Shown: positions 1 through 9,351 of the stretch, in pieces | Numbering within the stretch: the first letter of the stretch is position 1 | How the letters are laid out: the number at the start of each line of letters is the position of its first letter | Assembly: GCA_012518075.1 (NCBI GenBank) | Contig: JAAYTG010000067.1 | Span: 1-36,792 of the forward strand | Length of the DNA: 36,792 nucleotides | Source: Clostridiales bacterium | GTDB taxonomy: Bacteria > Bacillota > Clostridia > Caldicoprobacterales > UBA3941 | Reading direction: 5' to 3' | The notes under the pieces: generated by a model | The model's input: the letters and a program-made list of their open reading frames with translations, nothing else | The model's database searches: none | Told to the model about the DNA's origin: nothing | Translations under genes and position numbers: made by a program

Positions 1-52
1 CTTGTTTAATAGGAATACTTGGATTTTAACCTTATATTAAGAGATGTTTTAC

Positions 53-60
53 GGAGGTGA
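53..60 (+). promoter_or_regulatory. Ribosome binding site that decides the tgt start
   Basis: GGAGGTGA is a near-perfect Shine-Dalgarno. Its last three bases are an in-frame TGA (58-60) for the tgt frame, so tgt cannot start further upstream. The only codons between this stop and the conserved tgt sequence are CTG (61), GAT (64) and ATT (67). ATT lies about 7 bases after GGAGG, normal spacing; CTG is too close. Bases 1-52 hold nothing I can assign; they are probably the intergenic region or the tail of the preceding gene, which lies outside the window. Confidence 0.8.
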
Positions 61-1179
<1,119 letters not shown>

Positions 1180-1200
1180 TTCTAAATCTAAATTTAGGCT

Positions 1201-1229
1201 TTGCCATATTTAGCCTAGTATTGTATAAT
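1201..1229 (+). promoter_or_regulatory. Sigma-A-type promoter for yajC
   Basis: TTGCCA (1201-1206), a 17-base spacer, then a perfect TATAAT (1224-1229). Transcription would begin near 1236, about 70 bases before yajC. This means yajC does not depend on read-through from tgt. A weak inverted repeat (TAGGCT/AGCCTA) overlaps the -35 region and might end tgt transcripts, but it has no T tract. Confidence 0.7.
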
Positions 1230-1244
1230 TAATTGATAGTATAA

Positions 1245-1266
1245 CTACATATCCGCAGATATGTAG
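1245..1266 (+). promoter_or_regulatory. Perfect 9-bp hairpin at the 5' end of the yajC leader
   Basis: CTACATATC, a CGCA tetraloop and GATATGTAG form an uninterrupted 9-bp stem starting about 9 bases after the predicted transcription start. There is no following T tract, so it is not an intrinsic terminator. A 5'-terminal stem-loop often protects an mRNA from 5'-end-dependent decay; that role is inference. Confidence 0.5.
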
Positions 1267-1306
1267 ATAAAAGAAACAAGAAGTGAAAGCAAAAGGAGGG
1301 AATAAA

Positions 1307-1621
1307 ATGCTATTAAATGTTGGTGCAGGAGCAGTCGAGCCAGGTGCTGGAGGCCTACTAGTCAGTTTATTGCCAATTATACTGATGGTAGCGGTTTTCT
1401 ATTTTATAGTCATTCGTCCACAGAGAAAAAGGGATAAAGAAAATAGGGAGATGCTGGCATCATTAACTGTGGGGGATAATATCACTACAATTGGTGGTAT
1501 TTGTGGCAAGATTACTTCTATTCGAGAAGATATAATCATTATAGAGGTAGGAGCTGACAAGGTTAAATTAGTTTTTGAACGTTGGGCTGTTAGGAGTGTG
1601 GACAAGATTACAGCTGATTAA
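1307..1621 (+). CDS. yajC: Preprotein translocase subunit YajC
   Basis: Small single-span membrane accessory of the Sec translocase, normally associated with SecDF. The 104-residue product has an N-terminal hydrophobic segment (about residues 17-38) ending in the hallmark YFIVIRPQRKR. A cytosolic beta-rich domain follows with the motif VGDNITTIGGICGKI typical of YajC. ATG at 1307 is preceded by AGGAGGG (1294-1300) at ideal spacing. An in-frame GTG at 1283 lies upstream of that SD and is not needed. The gene is flanked by its own promoter and an intrinsic terminator, so it forms a single-gene unit. Its usual partners secD and secF are not found in this window. Confidence 0.95.
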   Translation: MLLNVGAGAVEPGAGGLLVSLLPIILMVAVFYFIVIRPQRKRDKENREMLASLTVGDNITTIGGICGKITSIREDIIIIEVGADKVKLVFERWAVRSVDKITAD

Positions 1622-1627
1622 AAGATT

Positions 1628-1657
1628 GCCTGTTCTAAAAAAAGAGCAGGCTTTTTT
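1628..1657 (+). terminator. Intrinsic terminator after yajC
   Basis: GCCTGTTCT (1628-1636) pairs with AGAGCAGGC (1643-1651) with one G-U pair, loop AAAAAA, followed by six T (1652-1657). It sits 6 bases after the yajC stop. Confidence 0.9.
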
Positions 1658-1771
1658 CGTTTTGGAATATATGGCTCCTAGAATGCATATCTTAGAATGA
1701 GCTTTATTATAGATGAAGAAGCAGAGCATTGGTATAGGCCAGGATCCAAAAATATAGAGGGGATGGGTAGA

Positions 1772-2179
1772 ATGAGAAAGATGCGAAAAACCTCCGGCAA
1801 ACAGCAGCCCGAATCCATTTTACATGATGTAATAGCGGTGCTTAAGAGTTCATTGATAGCTGTTATTATCACCCTAATATGCTTTACTTTATTTGCAGTT
1901 ATAATAAAGGTAGTAGATATGCAGGAAACCGTAATACCGCCCGTAGTTCAGGTAGTGCGGACCCTTAGTATTGCTTTTGGAGGTGTCTTAGCTGCTAGAG
2001 CAAGTAGAAAGATGGGCTGGCTTAAGGGCGGCATCACCGGGGTACTATATATTTTCTGGGCTTTTATTATAAGTTCTTTATTTGGTGGTTCTACCTTTAT
2101 GGGGACCTTGATTTTTTCTGATTTTCTTCTAGGAGCAGTTGCCGGTGCAGTTGGTGGCATTGTTGGGGTAAACATATAA
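1772..2179 (+). CDS. Small four-helix membrane protein, TIGR04086/YrzE-like
   Basis: Predicted 135-residue integral membrane protein of unknown function. A short basic N-terminus precedes four hydrophobic segments at about residues 26-48, 57-76, 84-105 and 112-133; the last is Gly/Ala rich (GAVAGAVGGIVG). Size, topology and place between yajC and scfA match the TIGR04086 family, which is common in Clostridia. I chose ATG 1772 because AGAGGGG lies 9 bases upstream. An open frame continues back to ATG 1697, adding 25 hydrophilic residues, but there is no SD there. ATG 1763 is a second alternative. Family call is from memory of size and context; no function is claimed. Confidence 0.75.
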   Translation: MRKMRKTSGKQQPESILHDVIAVLKSSLIAVIITLICFTLFAVIIKVVDMQETVIPPVVQVVRTLSIAFGGVLAARASRKMGWLKGGITGVLYIFWAFIISSLFGGSTFMGTLIFSDFLLGAVAGAVGGIVGVNI

Positions 2180-2193
2180 TTGAAGCAAAATTC

Positions 2194-2222
2194 TTGCAGA
2201 AAAAGGCTGGCTATTGTATAAT
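2194..2222 (+). promoter_or_regulatory. Sigma-A-type promoter for scfA
   Basis: TTGCAG (2194-2199), 17-base spacer, perfect TATAAT (2217-2222). The predicted start near 2229 gives a 60-base leader for scfA. It lies only 15 bases after the stop of the preceding membrane protein gene. Confidence 0.7.
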
Positions 2223-2288
2223 GAACACAGACAAGTAACAAGCTTTACATATTTAGAGTTAAAGAGTTGATACTGAGGAGGAAGATGG

Positions 2289-2429
2289 ATGAAACATATT
2301 AAGACATTACATAAGGGTAATTTGAAGGAAACCATATTAAAATCAGGGTGTGGTGAGTGCCAGGCTTCTTGTCAGTCAGCCTGCAAGACCTCTTGCACCG
2401 TTGCAAATCAGAGTTGCGAACAGAAATAA
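2289..2429 (+). CDS. scfA: SCIFF peptide, ranthipeptide precursor (six cysteines in forty-five residues)
   Basis: A 46-residue peptide with the unmistakable SCIFF signature: a basic leader of about 18 residues beginning MKHIKTL, then SGCGECQASC, SACKTSC and NQSC. Cysteines are at 21, 24, 28, 32, 36 and 43. In this family the radical SAM/SPASM enzyme ScfB installs thioether cross-links between Cys sulfurs and non-alpha carbons of downstream residues. The product is thought to act in quorum-type or metabolic regulation in Clostridium species. The start is fixed by GAGGAGG about 7 bases upstream. Normally scfB follows directly; here a 520-base gap and recJ follow, so the maturase must be elsewhere or absent. 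Identity is very secure for so short a gene. Confidence 0.95.
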   Translation: MKHIKTLHKGNLKETILKSGCGECQASCQSACKTSCTVANQSCEQK

Positions 2430-2499
2430 TAGATTAAGAACTCATTGAACTTATTACAAAATATTCAAGGAATATATTATACTGAATTAATCTTTGTCG

Positions 2500-2531
2500 C
2501 TTGGTCAGCATGTAGGCTTAACTGGCGCAAG
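2500..2531 (+). other. Imperfect stem-loop downstream of scfA
   Basis: CTTGGTCAG (2500-2508) pairs with CTGGCGCAAG (2522-2531) through nine pairs, one G-U and one bulged G, with a 13-base loop. With the tighter hairpin at 2550-2570 it makes a two-stem structured segment in the scfA 3' region. No T tract follows this first stem. Confidence 0.35.
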
Positions 2532-2549
2532 GGTTAATAACCTTATTAT

Positions 2550-2575
2550 AGCAGTGGCAGGGCTACTGCTATTTT
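2550..2575 (+). terminator. Probable terminator of scfA
   Basis: AGCAGTGGC (2550-2558), loop AGG, GCTACTGCT (2562-2570): a nine-pair stem with one G-U, followed by ATTTTC. The T tract is short, so termination may be partial. It lies 120 bases after the scfA stop. Confidence 0.6.
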
Positions 2576-2618
2576 CATGTAGATAACCTTATCTTTTCTA
2601 CTCGGGAAAGATTTAAAG

Positions 2619-2647
2619 TTGACGGACAAGATCCAAACCAATATAAT
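2619..2647 (+). promoter_or_regulatory. Strong sigma-A-type promoter in the scfA-recJ gap
   Basis: TTGACG (2619-2624), 17-base spacer, TATAAT (2642-2647): 11 of 12 consensus bases at ideal spacing. Transcription would start near 2654, about 300 bases before recJ. That implies either a long structured leader or a separate small transcript ending at the hairpin at 2894-2915. Confidence 0.6.
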
Positions 2648-2661
2648 TATTAGAGTAGACA

Positions 2662-2689
2662 TTGTTATGATTGTATTTTAGTGTATAAT
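2662..2689 (+). promoter_or_regulatory. Second promoter-like element in the scfA-recJ gap
   Basis: TTGTTA (2662-2667), 16-base spacer, perfect TATAAT (2684-2689). It lies in tandem 42 bases behind the first element. In DNA this AT-rich the match could be fortuitous. Confidence 0.4.
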
Positions 2690-2797
2690 TAGATTATACT
2701 TGAGCTAAAATTACATATAACTGCCCTTATTGACTTGACCCATCTGATATTTATAAGGGGTATAATTAGGGGATTACAGGTATTTAGTTGCTAGCCC

Positions 2798-2826
2798 TTG
2801 ACTTTAGATCTACTTAAGGTTTTATT
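2798..2826 (+). promoter_or_regulatory. Third, weaker promoter-like element before recJ
   Basis: TTGACT (2798-2803), 17-base spacer, TTTATT (2821-2826). The -35 is good and the -10 matches 4 of 6. If used, transcripts start near 2833 and include the micro-ORF and the hairpin before recJ. Confidence 0.3.
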
Positions 2827-2865
2827 GCCGGTATCCATTACTTATATGGGTTAAAGGGGAACAAA

Positions 2866-2883
2866 ATGGCTACTGCGAAATAA
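2866..2883 (+). CDS. Five-codon micro-ORF (MATAK) in the recJ leader
   Basis: ATG-GCT-ACT-GCG-AAA-TAA preceded by AAAGGGGA at normal spacing and ending 10 bases before the perfect hairpin at 2894-2915. A well-initiated tiny ORF just before a hairpin is the layout of a translation-coupled attenuator. It could also be chance: no other evidence shows it is translated, and the peptide has no obvious regulatory codons. Confidence 0.2.
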   Translation: MATAK

Positions 2884-2893
2884 GCTTACCAAG

Positions 2894-2916
2894 AAAGCTT
2901 CCTAAGGGAAGCTTTT
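2894..2916 (+). terminator. Terminator-like hairpin immediately before recJ
   Basis: AAAGCTTCC (2894-2902), loop TAAG, GGAAGCTTT (2907-2915): a perfect 9-bp stem followed by TTTTAAAATTTT. AAGCTT also occurs at 2882-2887, so a competing pairing with one stem arm is possible. It lies only 35 bases before the recJ ATG, so it would end transcripts from the upstream promoters or act as an attenuator. Confidence 0.55.
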
Positions 2917-2950
2917 AAAATTTTCAATACAATAGATAAAGGTGAAGTAT

Positions 2951-5479
2951 ATGGCAATATTAGAAGCTATAAAACCTTCTATAGGCGACATAGATACAGT
3001 GACGGATATTCTTAGCAATGCTTTAGGTGTTTCCAGGGTTACCTCCAGGTTATTAATAAATCGAGGGATCCTTGATACAGAGGATGCCAGAGCCTTTTTA
3101 AATCCTTCTTTAGAACAATTATTTGACCCTTTCAAACTGACTGATATGGATAAAGCTGTGTCTAGAATCGAAAAAGCAATATCCTCTAAGGAACATATAA
3201 CCATCTATGGAGATTATGATGTGGATGGGATGACTAGTTGCGCCTTACTTTATAATTTCTTAACAGATAAGGGATGTAAGGTGGATGTATACATCCCCAA
3301 TCGACACAAGGAAGGTTATGGGATTAACTGTAAGGCAATTGAAGAGATTCATAGAAGGGGTACTCATTTGATGGTCAGTGTTGACTGTGGCATCACTTCT
3401 ATATCCCAGGTGGAGTTGGCTAAGGATTTAGGGATTGATGTCATTATTACAGATCATCATCAATGTAGTAGCACCCTTCCCGAAGCCATAGCTGTTATAA
3501 ACCCTGCTAGGAATCCAGAGCTTCATAGAATGCATCCTCTAGCTGGAGTTGGGGTAGCCGGTAAACTGGTACAGGCCATAGAAGGTGTGTCATACCTAGA
3601 GCCTTATTTGGATTTAATAGCATTGGGAACGGTAGCCGATGTTGTTTCTCTTGTTGGAGATAACAGGATACTGGTAGCAAAGGGTTTAGAGAAGATAAAC
3701 AAGTCTCCCTGTCCTGGTATTGAAGCCTTAATAGAGGTCTCTGCTAGCAAGGATTCAGAGATAGATACTGGGAGAATAGCTTTTGGATTAGCTCCCAGAC
3801 TAAATGCTGCAGGTAGAATCGATGATCCCCTTAAAGGCTTTGAACTGTTGACTGCTAGGAAGCTATCTCATGCTATTCCCATAGCAAAAAAGCTAGAGGA
3901 ACAAAACAGGCATAGGCAGGCAATAGAAGCGGAAATCATCCGAGAGGCTGAAGATTTAATTAGGGATTGTGTAAACCTAAGCACAGACAGGATAATAGTC
4001 TTAGGTAAAGAGGGATGGAATCCAGGAATAATAGGTATAGCTGCATCCAAGATTGCTGAGCGTTACTGTAGGCCCTGCATACTTATTTCCATTGAAGAGA
4101 AGATGGCCTCTGGATCGGCTAGGAGTATAAGTGGATTTAACATATACGAAGCCCTAAATTCTTCTTCCCATCTACTGGAAAAGTTTGGTGGCCATGAACA
4201 AGCTGCAGGATTTTCTTTAGTTAAAGAAAACATTCACCAATTGAGGAAGGTTCTCATAGATTACTCTAGCAAAAAAATCAGCGATTCTATGCTAATCCCT
4301 CGATACACCTATGATACGGATCTTAAACCTGGCGATATCACCCACAATTTAGTGAATGAGCTTAAAGCAATGGAACCCTTTGGCATAGGTAATCCATCTC
4401 CCACTTTTCTTTTATCCCATGCAAAGTTAGAGGAGAATCGTAAGGTGGGTAGCAATGGTAAGCATCTTAAGGTATCTGTTGGACTGGGACAGAGATTGTG
4501 GGATGGTATTGCCTTTGGAATGGGTGAACGGGCAGAAACTCTATCTGCCGCCAATCGAGTATCTTTAGTTACAAGATTAGAGAAAAATGAATGGAGAGGT
4601 ATAAGCAAACTACAATTGAATGTTAAACATATAGATGTAGCATTACAGAACAGCCAAGATTGGGAGGATTTTTTATCTTTCTTTCATTTAAAATTTTTTG
4701 ATGCTTTTTTCTATGATTTTATGTATAATAAGCATAATAACCCTGAAGCCTATTCTATTTTACCGGGACTCATGAAACCGGTAAGTATGAATGATGTTAT
4801 CGAGGAATTTAAAAGAACTGGAATTGGCAATCTGGTCCTGGTAAACTCTTTATTTAATAGCCAGAGACTTGCCCAATGTGTATTGGATAATAATTTAAGT
4901 AAAAAGATGATATCCAGCTATGGTCAACCCAACCATTGGGATGGTATTGGTGTGAATATGGTAGTCTTTGCTCCCATATCTAGCAATATAGCTTTCTCAG
5001 ACTACAGGAACATCTATGTCTTTGAAGATGAAATATCCTACTCTTTTATAGATTTTAATCAGATAGGCAATGCCAAGCTCCATAGAATCATAAGCAGGGA
5101 AGAAAGAACAAGGGGGAATAAGGAGTTAAAGGGAAAATACCTAGTTCAACATTCAGATTTTGCTTCCCTTTATAGGTGGCTTCGGTCTCTAACACCTGGA
5201 CGCAGTATCTGGCAGGGTTGGCAAAGCTTAGTTGAAGACTATCAAAGCAAAATGAGTCAGGCTATTAATGGATTTACCATTAGGCTTATGCTAAGGATAT
5301 TTGAAGAGCTCAACTTTATTAAGGTTCAATCTAGTTATAGATTTGTTAGAATCCAGTGCCCTGCCAATCCCTTACATCGTGATCTGGAGGAGAGCTCTTT
5401 ATATAGATATTATAAAAAATGGGTTAATGATATAAAAAACAAAACTAGTTTGGATAAATTTAAGGAGGAAATTTTATGA
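2951..5479 (+). CDS. recJ: Single-stranded-DNA-specific 5'-3' exonuclease RecJ
   Basis: DHH-family nuclease acting in RecF-pathway recombination, base-excision and mismatch repair. The 842-residue product shows motif DYDVDG (88-93), VDCG (144-147), the DHH metal motif (168-170), and the DHHA1 glycine-rich motif [11 protein letters not shown] near residue 415. An OB-like region follows, then a long C-terminal extension from about residue 560 typical of Firmicute RecJ proteins and absent from E. coli RecJ. I chose ATG 2951 (SD AAAGGTGA); an in-frame GTG at 2942 lies within that SD. The stop overlaps the apt start by four bases (ATGA), so recJ and apt are translationally coupled. Confidence 0.97.
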   Translation: MAILEAIKPSIGDIDTVTDILSNALGVSRVTSRLLINRGILDTEDARAFLNPSLEQLFDPFKLTDMDKAVSRIEKAISSKEHITIYGDYDVDGMTSCALLYNFLTDKGCKVDVYIPNRHKEGYGINCKAIEEIHRRGTHLMVSVDCGITSISQVELAKDLGIDVIITDHHQCSSTLPEAIAVINPARNPELHRMHPLAGVGVAGKLVQAIEGVSYLEPYLDLIALGTVADVVSLVGDNRILVAKGLEKINKSPCPGIEALIEVSASKDSEIDTGRIAFGLAPRLNAAGRIDDPLKGFELLTARKLSHAIPIAKKLEEQNRHRQAIEAEIIREAEDLIRDCVNLSTDRIIVLGKEGWNPGIIGIAASKIAERYCRPCILISIEEKMASGSARSISGFNIYEALNSSSHLLEKFGGHEQAAGFSLVKENIHQLRKVLIDYSSKKISDSMLIPRYTYDTDLKPGDITHNLVNELKAMEPFGIGNPSPTFLLSHAKLEENRKVGSNGKHLKVSVGLGQRLWDGIAFGMGERAETLSAANRVSLVTRLEKNEWRGISKLQLNVKHIDVALQNSQDWEDFLSFFHLKFFDAFFYDFMYNKHNNPEAYSILPGLMKPVSMNDVIEEFKRTGIGNLVLVNSLFNSQRLAQCVLDNNLSKKMISSYGQPNHWDGIGVNMVVFAPISSNIAFSDYRNIYVFEDEISYSFIDFNQIGNAKLHRIISREERTRGNKELKGKYLVQHSDFASLYRWLRSLTPGRSIWQGWQSLVEDYQSKMSQAINGFTIRLMLRIFEELNFIKVQSSYRFVRIQCPANPLHRDLEESSLYRYYKKWVNDIKNKTSLDKFKEEIL

Positions 5480-5994
5480 ATCTTGCTGACAAAATTAGAA
5501 TAATACCTGACTTCCCCAAAGAAGGAATTAGCTTCAAGGATATAACCACTCTCTTACAGGATAAAGATGCCTATCAACATACTGTTAATACCCTGATTGA
5601 AACATGTAAAGAGCTACGGCCTGATTTTATAGTCGGACCTGAAGCCAGAGGTTTCGTTATTGGAGCACCTCTAGCCTATGGTTTAGGAGTAGGCTTTGTT
5701 CCTGTTCGAAAGCCTGGAAAATTACCCTGTGATACTGTCTTATATGAATACGACTTGGAATATGGTAAGGATGTCCTGGAGATCCATCAAGATGCAATAA
5801 AGCCAGGTCAAAGGGTGGTAATAGCTGATGATTTATTGGCAACTGGTGGAACAGCCCTAGCTACAGCAAAACTTGTAGAAAAGCTAGGCGGTATCGTTGT
5901 AGGGATGTTGTTTGTAATTGAGCTTTCCTATCTAAATGGAAAAGAAAAGCTGAGTGAATATAGGGTAGAAACTTTAGTCGAGTATGAGTCCTAA
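5476..5994 (+). CDS. apt: Adenine phosphoribosyltransferase
   Basis: Salvages adenine to AMP using PRPP; cytosolic. The 172-residue length is standard. The N-terminus reads as in bacterial APTs ([15 protein letters not shown]), and the PRPP-binding motif [14 protein letters not shown] lies near residues 115-128. The SD is AAGGAGG inside the recJ 3' end. recJ-apt-rel is a conserved Firmicute arrangement linking purine salvage with (p)ppGpp metabolism. A short GAGTC/GACTC repeat follows the stop but lacks a T tract; rel is probably cotranscribed. Confidence 0.97.
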   Translation: MNLADKIRIIPDFPKEGISFKDITTLLQDKDAYQHTVNTLIETCKELRPDFIVGPEARGFVIGAPLAYGLGVGFVPVRKPGKLPCDTVLYEYDLEYGKDVLEIHQDAIKPGQRVVIADDLLATGGTALATAKLVEKLGGIVVGMLFVIELSYLNGKEKLSEYRVETLVEYES

Positions 5995-6043
5995 TTAATG
6001 GCGACTCAGGTTTTATAAAACACTATAAAAGGGCGTATAGGAA

Positions 6044-8221
6044 ATGGCAGAGTTCGATAAAAAATTAAATATGCTAGAAGAAAAAGCACAGCAGCTATAT
6101 GGGGATCAGGGTGTAACAAAGATTAAAGATGCTTACGCCTTTGCTCGTGATGCTCATAAATCCCAGTTAAGATCTTCAGGAGACCCTTATATAATCCATC
6201 CTTTGGAGGTAGCGCTGATACTTATCGATATGGGTTTGGATGTAGATACCATAGTTGCTGGGCTACTTCATGATGTAGTTGAGGATACAGGGGTTCCTAT
6301 TGAGGAACTATCCATGCTTTTTGGAGAGGAAATAGCACGGCTAGTTGACGGCGTAACCAAACTAGGGAAGATAGCTTTTAAGACCAAGGAAGAGCAGCAG
6401 GCTGAAAACTTACGCAAGATGTTTTTGGCCATGGCCAAGGATATAAGGGTAATTATAATAAAGCTGGCTGATCGTCTGCATAATCTTAGAACCCTAGAAT
6501 ACGTTGACGAAGAAAAGCAAAGAGAAAAAGCCTATGAAACTCTGGAAATCTATGCCCCACTAGCCCATAGGTTAGGTATTTTCAAGATCAAATGGGAGCT
6601 GGAAGATACATCTCTTAGATACATAGATCCTAAAGGTTATTATGATTTAGTGGATAGGATTGCCACAAAGCGCAAGGAAAGAGAAGAATACATCCAAGGT
6701 GTTATAAAGACCATTGAGGATAAATTAGATGAAATGGGAATTGAAGCAGAAATCGAGGGACGGCCAAAGCATTTCTATAGCATCTACAAAAAAATGTATA
6801 TGCAGCACAAGGACTTTGAGCAGATATACGATCTCTTAGCGGTAAGGATAATTGTCAATACAGTAAAGGATTGCTATGGAGTATTAGGAGTAGCTCACAC
6901 TCTATGGAAGCCGATCCCTGGAAGATTTAAGGATTATATTGCGGTGCCAAAGCCCAATATGTATCAATCCCTTCACACTACTGTTATTGGGCCTAGGGGT
7001 GAGTTGTTCGAAATCCAGATTAGAACTTGGGAGATGCATCGTACCGCCGAATATGGAATTGCTGCTCATTGGAAGTACAAAGAAGGTAAAAAGAGTTCAT
7101 CGGACTTTGATGAGAAACTGGCTTGGCTGAGACATCTATTGGAATGGCAGAGTGATTTAAAAGATGCAAGAGAGTTTATGGAAACTCTTAAAATTGATCT
7201 TTTCACCGATGAGGTGTTTGTCTTTACCCCAAAAGGAGATGTTATAGATCTACGTAAAGGGGCCACTCCTCTAGATTTTGCCTATGCCATCCATAGCGCT
7301 GTCGGAAACAAGTGTACCGGCGCCAAGGTTAATGGAAGAATAGTATCCTTAGACTATAAGCTCCAGACTGGCGATATAGTGGAAATCCTCACAGCAGCCT
7401 CCAGTAGCGGGCCTAGTCGGGACTGGCTAAATATAGTTAAGACTAGTCAAGCCAGGAATAAGATAAAACAATTCTTTAAAAAGGAGCGTAGGGAGGAAAA
7501 TATAGAAAAGGGCAAGGAGATGTTGGAGAGGGAAGCTAGAAGGCAGGGATACTCCCTTTCTCAGCTTCTTCAAAAAGACTGGTCGGAGTCAGCATGGAAA
7601 AAGTATGGTTTTCATTCTGCTGAGGATATGTACTCGGCCTTGGGCTATGGAGGCATTACCACAAACCAGATCTTATTCAGGCTTATTGATGAATATAAGA
7701 AGGCCAATCAACCAGACGTAGAAGATTTGGCTTCAAAAGGAGAAGTTAGACCCCGAAGGGCTTCAACTTCCAATGATAAAGGCGTTAAGGTAAAAGGTAT
7801 TGACAATATTATGGTTCGGTTTTCAAAATGTTGTAATCCAGTTCCGGGGGACGACATTATTGGCTATATAACCAGAGGTAGGGGCGTATCCATTCACAGG
7901 GCTGACTGTATAAATCTTCAAGATCCTTTGGTGGAAAAACATAGGTTTATCGAAGTCAATTGGGTGGATGAGCATAAGGCTTCATTTAGTTCGGAAATAC
8001 AGATACTAGCTAGGGATAGGGAAATGCTCCTGGCGGACATTACCAAGACAATATCAGATATGAAAATAACGGTTACAGCTATTAACGCCCGGACCACTAA
8101 AAACAAACAGGTAATAATAAATATTATGATGGAGATAAATGATATAGACCAACTAAAGAAGGTCATTAAACAATTTGAAAAAATAGATAAAGTAGTTGAT
8201 GTCTTTAGGGTAAAGGCATAA
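6044..8221 (+). CDS. relA: Bifunctional (p)ppGpp synthetase/hydrolase Rel
   Basis: Makes and degrades (p)ppGpp, the stringent-response alarmone; ribosome-associated. The 725-residue protein has all long-RSH domains in order: an HD hydrolase domain with intact HDVVEDT near residue 75, a synthetase domain about 230-345 ([30 protein letters not shown]), a TGS domain from about 388, a zinc-finger-like segment ([11 protein letters not shown], near 600) and a C-terminal ACT domain (about 650-725). Because the hydrolase motif is intact it is the bifunctional Rel type, not the hydrolase-dead RelA of gamma-proteobacteria. Start ATG 6044 has a modest SD (AAAGGG plus AGGA). dtd follows within 28 bases. 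Confidence 0.97.
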   Translation: MAEFDKKLNMLEEKAQQLYGDQGVTKIKDAYAFARDAHKSQLRSSGDPYIIHPLEVALILIDMGLDVDTIVAGLLHDVVEDTGVPIEELSMLFGEEIARLVDGVTKLGKIAFKTKEEQQAENLRKMFLAMAKDIRVIIIKLADRLHNLRTLEYVDEEKQREKAYETLEIYAPLAHRLGIFKIKWELEDTSLRYIDPKGYYDLVDRIATKRKEREEYIQGVIKTIEDKLDEMGIEAEIEGRPKHFYSIYKKMYMQHKDFEQIYDLLAVRIIVNTVKDCYGVLGVAHTLWKPIPGRFKDYIAVPKPNMYQSLHTTVIGPRGELFEIQIRTWEMHRTAEYGIAAHWKYKEGKKSSSDFDEKLAWLRHLLEWQSDLKDAREFMETLKIDLFTDEVFVFTPKGDVIDLRKGATPLDFAYAIHSAVGNKCTGAKVNGRIVSLDYKLQTGDIVEILTAASSSGPSRDWLNIVKTSQARNKIKQFFKKERREENIEKGKEMLEREARRQGYSLSQLLQKDWSESAWKKYGFHSAEDMYSALGYGGITTNQILFRLIDEYKKANQPDVEDLASKGEVRPRRASTSNDKGVKVKGIDNIMVRFSKCCNPVPGDDIIGYITRGRGVSIHRADCINLQDPLVEKHRFIEVNWVDEHKASFSSEIQILARDREMLLADITKTISDMKITVTAINARTTKNKQVIINIMMEINDIDQLKKVIKQFEKIDKVVDVFRVKA

Positions 8222-8249
8222 ATGCGGCAAAAGTACTGGGAGTGATAAT

Positions 8250-8699
8250 ATGAGAGCTGTTATACAGCGGGTAAGTCAGGCTAAGGTAAAAGTTGGACAA
8301 GATATAGCTGGCCAGATAGATAAAGGTTTCTTGGTTTATCTGGGTGTAGAGAAGGAAGACCAAGAAGAGGACCTAGTCTACATACTGGATAAAACCATTA
8401 ATCTCAGGGTTTTTGAAGATCAGGACGGGAAGATGAATCTGTCCATTGGCCAGGTAGGAGGAAGTATCCTTGCAGTTTCTCAGTTTACTCTCTACGGTGA
8501 CTGTAGGAGGGGGAGAAGGCCCAGTTTTAGCAAGGCTGCAGGCCTTGACAAAGCTGAGGAATTCTATAATAAATTTGTTGATGAAGTTAGAAAAAGAGGC
8601 ATTAATGTGGAGACAGGAGTATTTAGAGCTCATATGGATGTAGAATCAATAAATGATGGTCCGGTCACCATTTTACTTGACAGCAAAAAGACTTTTTAG
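8250..8699 (+). CDS. dtd: D-aminoacyl-tRNA deacylase
   Basis: Removes D-amino acids (and glycine mischarged on tRNA-Ala) from tRNAs. The 149 residues match the family length. The two signature active-site motifs are present: [17 protein letters not shown] (about residues 77-93) and [10 protein letters not shown] near the C-terminus, which carries the Gly-Pro element. The first residues [13 protein letters not shown] are typical. SD GGGAGTGA precedes ATG 8250. The rel-dtd pairing is widespread in Firmicutes. Confidence 0.97.
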   Translation: MRAVIQRVSQAKVKVGQDIAGQIDKGFLVYLGVEKEDQEEDLVYILDKTINLRVFEDQDGKMNLSIGQVGGSILAVSQFTLYGDCRRGRRPSFSKAAGLDKAEEFYNKFVDEVRKRGINVETGVFRAHMDVESINDGPVTILLDSKKTF

Positions 8700-8720
8700 C
8701 TTTAGGAAGGGAGAAAACAG

Positions 8721-9350
8721 ATGGAAGTAGTGGTAATGCCTGTGGGCTTGTTGGAGGCTAATTCCTACATTATCTATGACCAAGAAGGAAAAGAAGCGGC
8801 TGTTATAGATCCCGGTGGAGACGGGGAGAGTATAATTAATGAGATAAATTCGAGGAAGCTGCAGCTTAAGTATATATTGTTGACTCATGGGCACTTTGAT
8901 CATATAGATGCTGTGGGCTTACTAAAGGATAGGATTGGAGGCCAGATTGCTATTCATAAGGAGGATGCAGATTCCTTAGGGGATAGTCATAAAAACCTAT
9001 CAAGCGCCTTAGGTAGACACTCTATTCAGCCCCAAGCTGACCGCTTGTTGGAGCATGGGGATAGCCTGATGATTGGAAATATTGAACTAAAGGTAATTCA
9101 TACGCCGGGGCACTCTTTGGGCAGCCTCTGCTTCTTGACTGAGGGTGCAGTATTCACCGGTGATACTCTCTTTAGGGGATCTATTGGGAGGACAGACTTT
9201 TCAGGAGGAGATATGGATCAGCTTTTAAACTCTATTAAAGAGAACTTATTGCCATTAGATAAGAAGACCCTAGTTTATCCTGGACATGGACCTAAAACCA
9301 CTATAGGTAATGAGAAAGTGACAAACCCATTTTTGGAAGGATTGATTTAG
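8721..9350 (+). CDS. MBL-fold metallohydrolase, glyoxalase-II-like
   Basis: Metallo-beta-lactamase-fold hydrolase of 209 residues with metal ligands visible in order: THGHFDH (HxHxDH, near residue 55), HTPGHS (near 130), GDTLF (near 150) and PGHGPKT (near 188). This pattern is that of the small YcbL/glyoxalase-II-like hydrolases acting on thioesters or related substrates; the exact substrate cannot be read from sequence. SD GGAAGGGAG precedes ATG 8721. It sits between dtd and hemZ, a conserved Clostridia neighbourhood, and its stop is two bases from the hemZ start. Confidence 0.92.
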   Translation: MEVVVMPVGLLEANSYIIYDQEGKEAAVIDPGGDGESIINEINSRKLQLKYILLTHGHFDHIDAVGLLKDRIGGQIAIHKEDADSLGDSHKNLSSALGRHSIQPQADRLLEHGDSLMIGNIELKVIHTPGHSLGSLCFLTEGAVFTGDTLFRGSIGRTDFSGGDMDQLLNSIKENLLPLDKKTLVYPGHGPKTTIGNEKVTNPFLEGLI

Positions 9351-9351
9351 T

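Larger units (their letters stand above)
2430..2950 (+). other. Unexplained 520-base gap between scfA and recJ
   Basis: No open reading frame of credible length occurs on either strand. It holds two stem-loops behind scfA, three promoter-like elements (2619, 2662, 2798), an inverted repeat CCCTTAT/ATAAGGG around 2724-2757, a five-codon micro-ORF with a good SD (2866), and a strong hairpin (2894-2915) just before the recJ SD. In many Clostridia this is the position of scfB, secD and secF. I see no recognisable remnant of those genes. Confidence 0.6.

Noticed and set aside
1697-1771. N-terminal extension of the TIGR04086-like protein from ATG 1697
   Set aside because: No SD at 1697, while ATG 1772 has AGAGGGG at 9 bases and fits the family length.
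5986-6012. GAGTC/GACTC inverted repeat after apt as a terminator
   Set aside because: Only five pairs, long loop and no uninterrupted T tract; rel follows closely.
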